A stretch of DNA of 11,968 nt from Candidatus Solibacter sp. (GTDB lineage Bacteria; Acidobacteriota; Terriglobia; Bryobacterales; Bryobacteraceae), in assembly GCA_017883345.1 (NCBI GenBank), contig JADGNT010000066.1, positions 1 through 11,968 of the forward strand, given 5' to 3'. Under the pieces are notes generated by a model. That model saw only the letters and a list, made by a program, of their open reading frames with translations, did not search any database and had not been told where the DNA came from. Below, in pieces: positions 1 through 6,487 of the stretch. The position numbers were made by a program, and so were the translations under genes. The number at the start of each line of letters is the position of its first letter. Positions within the stretch are counted from its first letter, which is position 1.

Positions 1-175
1 GCCGCAGGATGCGGTCCAGGTCCGGCGAATCGAGCGGCAAGGCGGGCAGCGCCGCCTGCTCCACGGAACGCTGGAAGGTTGCCACCTCCACGTAGAAGCC
101 CGGAGAGGTTTGCTTCACTCCCTGGCGGAGCGGAGGCGGTTTTCCAATGCGGATCCGGCGAAGAACCGTTCGCAT
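1..175 (-). CDS. Partial hypothetical protein, N-terminal part only
   Basis: An open minus-strand frame enters from the left edge and carries convincing coding bias: from codon GTG at 118-116 onward nearly every third position is G or C. The readable product contains segments such as SPGFYVEVATFQRSVEQ and LPLDSPDLDRILR. I do not recognise the family. The start is uncertain. The ATG at 175-173 is the only ATG but has no clear ribosome binding site. The GTG at 118 sits directly behind an AGGGA, which is too close to be ideal, but the third-position GC drops upstream of it, so a start at 118 is a real alternative. It lies about 110 bases downstream of the GH2 gene on the same strand, so co-transcription is possible but not shown. 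No signal peptide or membrane segment is visible in the part present. Confidence 0.5.
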   Translation of the reverse strand, partial: MRTVLRRIRIGKPPPLRQGVKQTSPGFYVEVATFQRSVEQAALPALPLDSPDLDRILR

Positions 176-287
176 CCGCGCGGCGCGACGCCGCCGGCCA
201 AGTATGCGCCGTGGATCGAGAGCGTGGTGCACATATCGGACGCCGCTTGCCCGTCTTGCCGGGGGAGGGAACCGCGCTAAAACCGAG

Positions 288-3275
288 TTACCGGTTCGCC
301 CTGTGAAGGACTATGGGCGCGGGCGTTTGCGCCCCCCGTCCTCCCGCCCCGCCTCTCCCAAGACCGATGAAAGCCGCGGACGACGGGTCCGAACCGTCCG
401 GCGGTGGGCCGATAGCCGGGCGCGGTCCGGCAGGCTCGGGCGGGGCGCCGCGTCCTCCTCGGCCGCCCATGGCGGCGCCGCCGGTCCGCTGAAGCTCGAT
501 CGCGTCTCCTTTCAGCGTTCCGGTGTAGACAACGCCAGCGGCGCTGAAGGAGATGTTGGCGCCATCCAGCTTGCCATCTTCGATCGCGATGGGCGTGTCG
601 CCACCACCGCCGCCGCGGCCACCGCCGCCCTCAACGGTTCCGCTGAGGGCATTTCCATTCTGCCGGAAACTGAAGACCTGGTTTCCTCCGCCGCCGAATC
701 CGCCGCCGCCGCGGCCAGCGGCAGCAGCCATCGGCGCGGGTCTCCAGAGGCCCGTGATGCCCGCTCCCGCCGGGACCTCGCGCTCCCAAACCGCCACTTG
801 CGGCCGAAGCTTGACAGCTTTCGCGGAGATGGTGACGCTAGCGGGCGTCAATCCCGGCGAACTGGCTTCCACGGTGAGATTCCCCGCTGCCTTGGAGGAT
901 TGCACCAGGGCCATGCAAAGGCCGGAAAAAGCTTTACGCGAACTGCCCTTATCGGATTCGTGGTCGGCCGGGTCGCCGTTCCCAACGCCGATCACTTTGC
1001 CCTGGCCGGAAACCCGGAAGTTCACCTGGTTGCCGGCTATCGGCATGTAGCGGCCCTGCGCGTCCTGCACCTCGACCGCGAACATCGCCACGTCCTCGCC
1101 ATCGGCCGAAATTTCTTTTCGGTCTGCTGTGAGCACGAGTTTCGCCGCCGGTCCGGTGGTCTCGCGCCTGGCCGTCATCACCTGCTTGCCGTCTTTGTAT
1201 CCCCGCGCCTCGATCGCGCCGGGAGTGTACTTGACGTTCCACGCCAGGTGTGAATCCGGCTTCATGTCCTTGGCGCCGAGGCTTTGGCCGTTGAGGAACA
1301 ACTCCACCCGTTCCAGGTTCGAGTGCACCCAGACCGCGATCTCCTGGCCCTCCAGCCCCGGCCAGTTCCAGTGCGGGAACAGGTGCAGCACCGGCTTCGG
1401 CGTCCACCACGCCTGGAAGTAGAAGAAGCTGTCCTTCGGGAAGCCGCAGGTATCGATAATGCCGTACTGCGAGTTGATGTTGGGCCACCCGTAGGGCGAA
1501 GGCTCGCCGCGGTAATCGAAGCCGGTCCAGATGAAACCACCGGTGAGCCACGGCCGCGCGTTGCAGAAGCTCCACCAACCCTCGCAGGAGGCGCGGCCGG
1601 TGGTGGTGTAGGGGTCGTAGGAGCCGACGTAGCCGCGTTGCGGGTCCATCGCGTAGATGCCGCGGGTGGCCACCGCGCTGACCTGCTCGGTGCCCATCAC
1701 AGGGACCTTCGGATTGGCTTTATGAAAAGCGTCGGCCGCCGGATCGGCGTAGTTATATCCCTGCACGTCGCACGCGGCGAATCCGAACTTGCCCATGTTA
1801 TTGCCGCCGAGCGGCGCGATGGAGACCGGCCGCGTGCCGTCGTGCCTGGTCGAGACGGCTTTCATCGCCGTCAGGATCTGGAATCCCCGGGCGGTGGCCG
1901 CCGTACCTTCCTCATTGCCCATCGACCACATGAAGACACTGGGATGGTTGCGGTCGCGCCGCACCAGGTTCTCGTACTGGCTCAAGCCCTCGGGACTCGA
2001 CGACATCATGCGGGTTTCATCGAACACCAGCATGCCCAAGTCGTCGGCGGCGTTCAACAGTTCCGGTGTGGGGGGGTTGTGCGAGGTGCGCAGGGAGTTG
2101 CAGCCCATTTCCTGGAGCTTCCGAACACGGAGATACTGGATCGCGTCGGGCAGCGCCGCGCCCACCCCGGCGTGATCCTGGTGGTTGCAGGTCCCCTTCA
2201 GCTTGACGGATTTGCCATTCAGGAGAAAGCCCTTCTCGGGATCGAACGCGCAGGTGCGGATGCCGAACGGCGTCTCGCAGCGATCCGTGACGGCTCCGTC
2301 CGCCTGGATCTCGGTTACCAGCTTGTACAGATTGCGCCGTTCGAGCGACCACAGCGCGGGCGCCTTCACCACGACCTGCTGTTCGTAGACATGCTCTCCG
2401 CCCTCCACGAGGGACGCCGGCAGGGTGGCCGCTTTCCCCACCGTCTTGCCCGCGGGATCGAGAATGGTCGAGGTGACACGCGTGCTCCGCGCGCCCTTGC
2501 CGTGGTTTTCCACCTCCGTGCGAATCCGGACCGTGGCTTCGCCGGGGCGCACCTGCGCGTGCGCGAACGTGCCCCACTGCTTCACGTGTATGGGGTTGGT
2601 CTTGACCAGCCAGACGTGGCGGTAAATGCCGGCGCCCTCGTAGAACCAGCCGTCGCTCTGGGTGGCATCCACGCGGACCAGCAGCACGTTCCTGGCGCCC
2701 GGGGAAGCAAAATCGGTTACGTCAAAGGTGAACGGGTCATAGCCGCCGATGTGCCTGCCGATGTAGAAGCCGTTGAGGATGACGGTGGCCTCGCGGTAGG
2801 CGGCGTCGAATTCCAACGTGATGCGTTTACCCGCGTCGGAGGCCGGGAGTTCGAAGATGCGGCGATACCAGCCGATGCTGGTGGCGGGGTACGCCCGCCC
2901 CAGTGGATAAAACCCCTTGCTGGAGAGCGCGGGATCGTTTTGGAAGGGCAATTCGATGGCCCAGTCGTGAGGCAGATCGACGGCTTTCCAGTCGTCGTCG
3001 TCGAAGAGCAAGGTGCCCAGGGGGCCGAAATTCCCAGACTTGGAAAAGTTGCCCCTGAAATTGAAGTCCTGCGCCATATCGGTAGCGTGGCCGAAGTGGA
3101 AGCGCCAGCCGAAATCCAGCAGGAGGCGTTCCCGGCCGGGCCCCTGAATCGCGGTTGCGGGCGGGGCGGTCTGTGGCTGAGCTTCTTGGCCAATCGCGGT
3201 CTCCGTCGCCGCCACAACCACGGCCGGTACGGCCAGACTGGTCTTAAACAAATCCCGGCGCGTCACGTTCTTCAT
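288..3275 (-). CDS. Tat-exported glycoside hydrolase family 2 protein (beta-galactosidase type)
   Basis: Probable exo-glycosidase that hydrolyses beta-linked sugars (galactoside, glucuronide or related; the substrate cannot be read from sequence) outside the cytoplasm. Residues 1-30 form a twin-arginine signal (TRRDLFK, then a hydrophobic stretch). The order is a GH2 sugar-binding beta-sandwich (about 50-225), an Ig-like domain (about 230-340) and a TIM barrel (about 340-625). The barrel carries the family motif TSHNPP (398-403), the predicted acid/base Glu455 in SMGNEEG, and the predicted nucleophile Glu530 in PVMGTEQ. DUF4982-like and GH2 C-terminal Ig-like domains follow (about 625-820). 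The last 160 residues are unusual: a small beta-rich module broken up by Gly-rich stretches. GGGAGA lies 5 bases before the ATG. It follows a TIGR03437 gene by 188 bases on the same strand. GH2 membership is certain from the motifs; the substrate is not. Confidence 0.93.
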   Translation of the reverse strand: MKNVTRRDLFKTSLAVPAVVVAATETAIGQEAQPQTAPPATAIQGPGRERLLLDFGWRFHFGHATDMAQDFNFRGNFSKSGNFGPLGTLLFDDDDWKAVDLPHDWAIELPFQNDPALSSKGFYPLGRAYPATSIGWYRRIFELPASDAGKRITLEFDAAYREATVILNGFYIGRHIGGYDPFTFDVTDFASPGARNVLLVRVDATQSDGWFYEGAGIYRHVWLVKTNPIHVKQWGTFAHAQVRPGEATVRIRTEVENHGKGARSTRVTSTILDPAGKTVGKAATLPASLVEGGEHVYEQQVVVKAPALWSLERRNLYKLVTEIQADGAVTDRCETPFGIRTCAFDPEKGFLLNGKSVKLKGTCNHQDHAGVGAALPDAIQYLRVRKLQEMGCNSLRTSHNPPTPELLNAADDLGMLVFDETRMMSSSPEGLSQYENLVRRDRNHPSVFMWSMGNEEGTAATARGFQILTAMKAVSTRHDGTRPVSIAPLGGNNMGKFGFAACDVQGYNYADPAADAFHKANPKVPVMGTEQVSAVATRGIYAMDPQRGYVGSYDPYTTTGRASCEGWWSFCNARPWLTGGFIWTGFDYRGEPSPYGWPNINSQYGIIDTCGFPKDSFFYFQAWWTPKPVLHLFPHWNWPGLEGQEIAVWVHSNLERVELFLNGQSLGAKDMKPDSHLAWNVKYTPGAIEARGYKDGKQVMTARRETTGPAAKLVLTADRKEISADGEDVAMFAVEVQDAQGRYMPIAGNQVNFRVSGQGKVIGVGNGDPADHESDKGSSRKAFSGLCMALVQSSKAAGNLTVEASSPGLTPASVTISAKAVKLRPQVAVWEREVPAGAGITGLWRPAPMAAAAGRGGGGFGGGGNQVFSFRQNGNALSGTVEGGGGRGGGGGDTPIAIEDGKLDGANISFSAAGVVYTGTLKGDAIELQRTGGAAMGGRGGRGAPPEPAGPRPAIGPPPDGSDPSSAAFIGLGRGGAGGRGAQTPAPIVLHRANR
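486..764 (-). other. Extra C-terminal beta module of the GH2 protein, interrupted by Gly-rich stretches
   Basis: Residues about 838-930 of the GH2 protein. The non-glycine parts read as short beta strands: GLWRPAP, NQVFSFRQNGNALSGTV, DTPIAIEDGKLDGANISF and VVYTGTLKGDAIELQR. Together they look like one small beta-sheet domain with two Gly-rich loops inserted. The pattern G-W, F-x-F-x-x-x-G-x-x-L-x-G-T-V, I-x-D-G-K-x-D-G, I-x-F, Y-x-G-T-x-x-G-D-x-I is regular enough to be a domain and not random tail. I cannot name a Pfam family for it. It lies beyond the usual GH2 C-terminal domains and is dispensable for the catalytic core by position. Confidence 0.5.
597..740 (-). repeat. Gly-rich low-complexity coding tract (GGGG/GRGG)
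   Basis: Encodes residues about 846-893 of the GH2 protein, with runs such as GRGGGGFGGGG and GGGGRGGGGG. On the plus strand it reads as a ccgccgcc-type tract. A second Gly/Arg/Pro-rich tract lies at about 336-485 (residues 931-980). Such tracts expand and contract easily by slippage, so lengths may vary between strains. Confidence 0.8.
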
Positions 3276-3280
3276 GTCGA

Positions 3281-3286
3281 TCTCCC
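3281..3286 (-). promoter_or_regulatory. Ribosome binding site of the GH2 gene
   Basis: Minus-strand GGGAGA with 5 bases before the ATG at 3275. Together with the Tat signal that starts at this codon, it fixes the translation start. Confidence 0.65.
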
Positions 3287-3340
3287 ATGGTGCGGAGCCT
3301 TGTCCGGATGCACCAACAGCGGCTTATGCCAGACGAGGCG

Positions 3341-3358
3341 CCGGTATGCCCGGTATGC
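3341..3358. repeat. Tandem 9-base direct repeat in the GH2 upstream region
   Basis: CCGGTATGC occurs twice head to tail (3341-3349 and 3350-3358), about 66-83 bases upstream of the GH2 start. It lies between a weak minus-strand -10-like hexamer (TACAAT at 3398-3393) and the gene, so a regulator site or chance duplication are both possible. No matching -35 at good spacing was found. Confidence 0.35.
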
Positions 3359-3420
3359 GGGATTTCCATTTTGGGTTCCCCGGATACGGAGTATTGTACC
3401 TGGAATTCCTATGTCGAGTC

Positions 3421-3439
3421 CGGTGCGTCCATCGCACCG
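3421..3439 (-). terminator. Perfect hairpin just downstream of the TIGR03437 gene
   Basis: CGGTGCG, a 5-base loop and CGCACCG form a 7-bp perfect stem, about 25 bases past the stop codon of the minus-strand gene ending at 3464. There is no U-tract after it on the minus strand, so intrinsic termination is doubtful. It may instead protect the 3' end or be an operator for the GH2 promoter region. Confidence 0.3.
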
Positions 3440-3463
3440 CCCAACAGAGGGCGAGAGCGATCC

Positions 3464-5338
3464 TCATTGAACGTTAATCGTGACTACGTTGGAGGTCTGC
3501 CCATCGACCGTGAGAGCCACGTTGACCTCGCCCGTTCCGCGCAATGCGAGCGGCAGTCCGACGTTGACCTGGTCGAGGCCAACGTAATTGGGAGCAGGCC
3601 CCGCGTATAGCGCCGGCACGCTAACGCCATGGATCGTGACCGTCACGTTCCCGAGCGAGCTGCGATTGTGGATTCCCGTGCCATAAAAGCTCACGTACAC
3701 CGGCTGATCGACGCCCAAGGCGATGGGCACGGAAACGCACCCCAAGTCCCCGCATTGAAACACCGGCACGGGAGACTGCAATTGCGGATTGGCGGCCTGG
3801 ACCGCCACCGCCAGAGCGGCCGCCACGCCGGAACCGGTCCCGCTCATGCTGAACAGGGTAGGCGCCACCGGTTGCACCGCGGCAGTGAAGCTTTGTGCCA
3901 CAGTGCCTCCGGCGACGGCGAAGGTGGCGGCGCCGGGAGCCACGTTGTCCGGGACCAGGAAATTGATCTGGCTCGGCGAAACGTAAAGTAGCGGCGCGCT
4001 CCGCTGCACGCCGGCGGAATCCGTCACTGCCAGGGTGACGCCGCCCAGCGAGATCCCTAGCGGCAGCGAGCCGGCTTGCGCGGTGGCGGCCGCCAGGTTC
4101 TGGCCGAAGAGGGAAGCCAGCGAACCGGGCGCGATGGCGCTGCTCGGCGCCGCGGCCGATTGGATGCCGCTGCCGCCATCGATCACTCCGTAATACCGCG
4201 CCATCCAGTACGGCAGAAGGTAATCGACGCCCGCGTTTTCGATGATCCCGGAACCACCGCCTTTCAGTTGAAACGGATCCACCTCCCACAGAAACGTCGC
4301 CGGCGTCCGCAGCGGAACGGGAACCGGCTGGCAGGCTTCGCTGCCGCACACCGCGACTTTCGAGGAGAGATCGACGTAGAAATCGCGCGTCGGGCGCTCG
4401 AGCCATTCGTCCAACAGCGCGCGCGTTTCCGCGTCGCGCGCCGCGTCGGGACCGCGGAGAGCCCGGTCGATCATGTTGAAGAACGCGTTCTGATGCGGCG
4501 CCGTGTAGTTGCGCAGCGTCATGTACGCGCTCCGGTTGTCGCCGTTGTCCTGGAGCCGCAGCAACTGGTAGAAGCTCATGTAATCCAGGTCGAACTTGAA
4601 GTACGAGCTGAGGCCCAGCACATCGAACTCAACGCCCGTGGCTACCGGCGGCACCAGGAATGGCCCGCTGACCGTATTCGAAGGATTGACGTGCCGCGCC
4701 ACCTGGAGCAGCATCTGCAGTTCCTCCGGCCTGACCTCAAACGTGCTGGTGATATCGTCATTCGGCGACCACTGGTGGCGCGAGATATAGCCGATCAGCA
4801 GTGTCACCAGGTTGTTGACGCTGGTCTTGACCGCCGGATCGTCCACCAGGTCGAACGCCACGCCCAGTCCGAAAAACGCGCCCACCACCTGGTCGCGCGA
4901 GGTGTTGTCGACCCAAATCCAGGGCGGATTCTGGTGAATGCCGTTGGCTGCCTCCTCGCTTGCGATGCTGGCGGCGTACGGCGAACTCGCCAGGACCATA
5001 CAGCGCGCCAGCCGGTTATCGCCGGTCAGGTCGGACAGCGCCTTTAGGCCCGCCAGCGCGCTCTTGACATTCTGCAGCGCGCCGGCCGATTGCGTCACTT
5101 TGTAGCGGAACGATTCGGCCGCCAGGTAGGCGCCCGTCCATAGCGCGGAATCCCCGCAGCGCGTGTATCCGACGATCTGTTGGCTGGTGGGCGACGCGTA
5201 GATCGGATCCAGAAGCGTGCCGAACGGCATGTGCCGGGCTTGAATGTTGGCGGAGATCGCCAGAGCGTCCGGTTCGGACGCACGGCCCGCGGAAGCCCAG
5301 AACAAAACGGTGGTGACGCAAGCGAGAATAGCCCTCAT
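3464..5338 (-). CDS. Secreted protein: helical N-terminal domain plus TIGR03437 C-terminal domain
   Basis: A 624-residue exported protein of unknown function. Residues 1-20 are a Sec-type signal peptide ending near GRA-SE. Residues about 30-385 are mainly alpha-helical and carry GYTRCGDSALWTGAYLAAE (57-75) and many aromatic/acidic helix segments; the look is that of an alpha/alpha-barrel of the kind found in carbohydrate-active enzymes, but no catalytic motif is recognised. A linker at about 386-400 leads into a TIGR03437 domain (about 400-624), whose signature is plain: PSSAIAPGSLASLFGQNLA at the start, LYVSPSQINFLVP in the middle and VVTINVQ at the end. Cysteine pairs C331/C336 and C529/C534 could form disulfides outside the cytoplasm. 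The start is supported by the signal peptide; only a weak AGAAG precedes it. TIGR03437 is typical of Solibacter-type acidobacteria. Confidence 0.85.
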   Translation of the reverse strand: MRAILACVTTVLFWASAGRASEPDALAISANIQARHMPFGTLLDPIYASPTSQQIVGYTRCGDSALWTGAYLAAESFRYKVTQSAGALQNVKSALAGLKALSDLTGDNRLARCMVLASSPYAASIASEEAANGIHQNPPWIWVDNTSRDQVVGAFFGLGVAFDLVDDPAVKTSVNNLVTLLIGYISRHQWSPNDDITSTFEVRPEELQMLLQVARHVNPSNTVSGPFLVPPVATGVEFDVLGLSSYFKFDLDYMSFYQLLRLQDNGDNRSAYMTLRNYTAPHQNAFFNMIDRALRGPDAARDAETRALLDEWLERPTRDFYVDLSSKVAVCGSEACQPVPVPLRTPATFLWEVDPFQLKGGGSGIIENAGVDYLLPYWMARYYGVIDGGSGIQSAAAPSSAIAPGSLASLFGQNLAAATAQAGSLPLGISLGGVTLAVTDSAGVQRSAPLLYVSPSQINFLVPDNVAPGAATFAVAGGTVAQSFTAAVQPVAPTLFSMSGTGSGVAAALAVAVQAANPQLQSPVPVFQCGDLGCVSVPIALGVDQPVYVSFYGTGIHNRSSLGNVTVTIHGVSVPALYAGPAPNYVGLDQVNVGLPLALRGTGEVNVALTVDGQTSNVVTINVQ

Positions 5339-5543
5339 CTTCTAATTGACGCCGGCGGTTCAATGAGGTTGCATAAGCCCGGGCCCCCGGCCGGCCGTAG
5401 ATGGACGATAGGTCACGGAACGCAGATGCCGCCACACCTCCGCCGCCTCTCGGGCGAGATTGCTGGTGATCTGGGCTGCACCAGGATCCGCTTCGCGACT
5501 CCCAAGATTGCGGCATTTTAATCGGCGCGAGCGCGTGCAGGGG

Positions 5544-5560
5544 CGGCAAGGGACTTGCCG
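5544..5560. repeat. Small perfect inverted repeat upstream of the operon
   Basis: CGGCAAG, loop GGA, CTTGCCG. The 7-bp perfect stem lies 115-131 bases before the FHA gene start and just before the AT-rich promoter-like island. It could be an operator or a chance palindrome. Confidence 0.35.
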
Positions 5561-5581
5561 AAACCGAGGATTGAGTATATC
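5555..5581 (+). promoter_or_regulatory. Weak candidate promoter for the fhaA-like operon
   Basis: TTGCCG (5555-5560) and TATATC (5576-5581) resemble -35 and -10 boxes, with a short spacer of 15 bases. The same AT-rich patch holds TATACT on the minus strand (5579-5574), which could serve the divergent gene instead. Acidobacterial promoter consensus is not well enough known for confidence. Confidence 0.22.
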
Positions 5582-5660
5582 GTCTTAAGTAAGGTTCCGC
5601 GTCCGCGCGGTAGCCGCCAGGCAAGGGCGGATGCCGCCGTGGATCGTTGTGTCTTGCCGA

Positions 5661-5665
5661 AGGGG
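5661..5665 (+). promoter_or_regulatory. Ribosome binding site that fixes the FHA gene start
   Basis: AGGGG with 9 bases before ATG 5675. It supports this start over the TTG at 5555, whose 40 extra codons encode an Arg-rich segment with no family resemblance. Confidence 0.6.
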
Positions 5666-5674
5666 ACCATTCGC

Positions 5675-6487
5675 ATGGCGCAGAGCGGAACTGTCCAACC
5701 ACTGCCGCGTATCAGCGGGCAGATCATCATCAATGAACTGATCCGAAATATGGAATTGGGCCGCCTGGAGCTGGGGTACAGCATCCTCGTGCCCTGCATT
5801 TTCAGCGTATACCTGCACCCGGACGACTACGTGCGCGTGACGAGCGTGCAGGACCTCATCGAGGAGGACGCCAAGCGCGCTCTCACCGCGCGCCTGGCGG
5901 AATGGAACGCCAAGGCCGGACTGCTGCGGCGAAACGCCGCGCGCAAGACGTACCGGACGGCAAAGAACGGCTGGTGGATCGGACTGTTCGCGGACAGCGA
6001 ATCGACCGTGCCGCCGGGCGATGTCGAGATCCATTCGGAGCTGAACGATATCGCTCAGCCGGGATATCGCGGCACCAAGACGACGCTGATCGATCGAGAG
6101 CCTTCGGTGACATCCGCGCGCGTGGTGCGCGATCGGGAGCACACGCGCCTGCGCAACGGCCCGGTTTTTGCCGAGATTCGCTACCAGGACGATTCGGGCC
6201 GGCAGACGTTCCTGGTGACGCAGAACGAGGTCTCCATCGGACGCGGCGGTGAGGACCTGTGGGTGGACCTGGCGCTCTACACCACGGCGGACGAGATTTC
6301 GCGCGAGCATCTGCGGCTACGGCGCGATCCGGGAAACGGTGAATTCAAGATCACGGACCTGAGCCGGAACGGAACCTGGCTGAACGGCCGCCGCATCGCA
6401 GGCAACGTGGAGGTCTCGATGCCGGAACGCGCGGAAATCTCGCTGGCGGAAACGTTGAGCCTGGCCTTCGAAGTGCGCCATGACTGA
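5675..6487 (+). CDS. FhaA-like protein: FhaA N-terminal-type domain plus FHA domain
   Basis: A 270-residue soluble protein predicted to bind phosphothreonine peptides and so read out kinase activity on cell-wall proteins. Residues about 15-130 resemble the FhaA N-terminal domain (DUF3662 type), with VYLHPDDYVRV and PGDVEIHSEL at the places where that family has its conserved strands. The FHA domain covers about 180-268 with the phosphopeptide-binding residues visible: SIGRG (187-191), SREH (209-212) and RNGTWLNG (231-238). It has no signal peptide or membrane segment, so it acts in the cytoplasm. It is the first gene of the operon and overlaps the PP2C gene by 8 bases. In actinobacteria FhaA sits in the same neighbourhood with PstP, RodA, PbpA and PknA/B and binds a phosphorylated MviN-type protein; an equivalent partner here is inferred only. 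The FHA call is firm, the FhaA relationship likely. Confidence 0.82.
   Translation: MAQSGTVQPLPRISGQIIINELIRNMELGRLELGYSILVPCIFSVYLHPDDYVRVTSVQDLIEEDAKRALTARLAEWNAKAGLLRRNAARKTYRTAKNGWWIGLFADSESTVPPGDVEIHSELNDIAQPGYRGTKTTLIDREPSVTSARVVRDREHTRLRNGPVFAEIRYQDDSGRQTFLVTQNEVSIGRGGEDLWVDLALYTTADEISREHLRLRRDPGNGEFKITDLSRNGTWLNGRRIAGNVEVSMPERAEISLAETLSLAFEVRHD

Larger units (their letters stand above)
5339..5674. other. Divergent intergenic region between the secreted-protein gene and the cell-wall operon
   Basis: 336 bases between diverging starts. No reading frame in it shows coding bias or a recognisable product. It contains an AT-rich island (about 5571-5593), the only such patch in otherwise GC-rich sequence and so the best place for promoters. 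It also contains a 7-bp hairpin (5544-5560) and two copies of CTTGCCGAA (5554-5562 and 5653-5661). Nothing else could be identified. Confidence 0.6.

Noticed and set aside
553..760. Repetitive ccgccgccg sequence as a possible repeat array or CRISPR
   Set aside because: There are no regular spacers; it encodes Gly-rich stretches of the GH2 tail in frame.
1284..3470. A 728-codon plus-strand open frame opposite the GH2 gene
   Set aside because: It is antisense to a clear GH2 enzyme with intact motifs. The product is Arg/Gly/Ala/Val-rich with no recognisable domain, as expected for a shadow frame in high-GC DNA. The same applies to the long antisense or alternate frames at 147-1253, 7845-9068 and 9042-10493.
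3287..3610. A plus-strand frame with a CPVCG motif and a later Cys, like a small zinc ribbon
   Set aside because: Its second half lies inside the oppositely oriented TIGR03437 gene, it lacks a fourth Cys at normal spacing, and there is no ribosome binding site. The gap before GH2 is only 188 bases, so it is most likely chance.
5555..5674. Extension of the FHA protein to a TTG start at 5555
   Set aside because: The 40 extra residues are Arg-rich without family resemblance, and an AGGGG at 5661-5665 supports ATG 5675.
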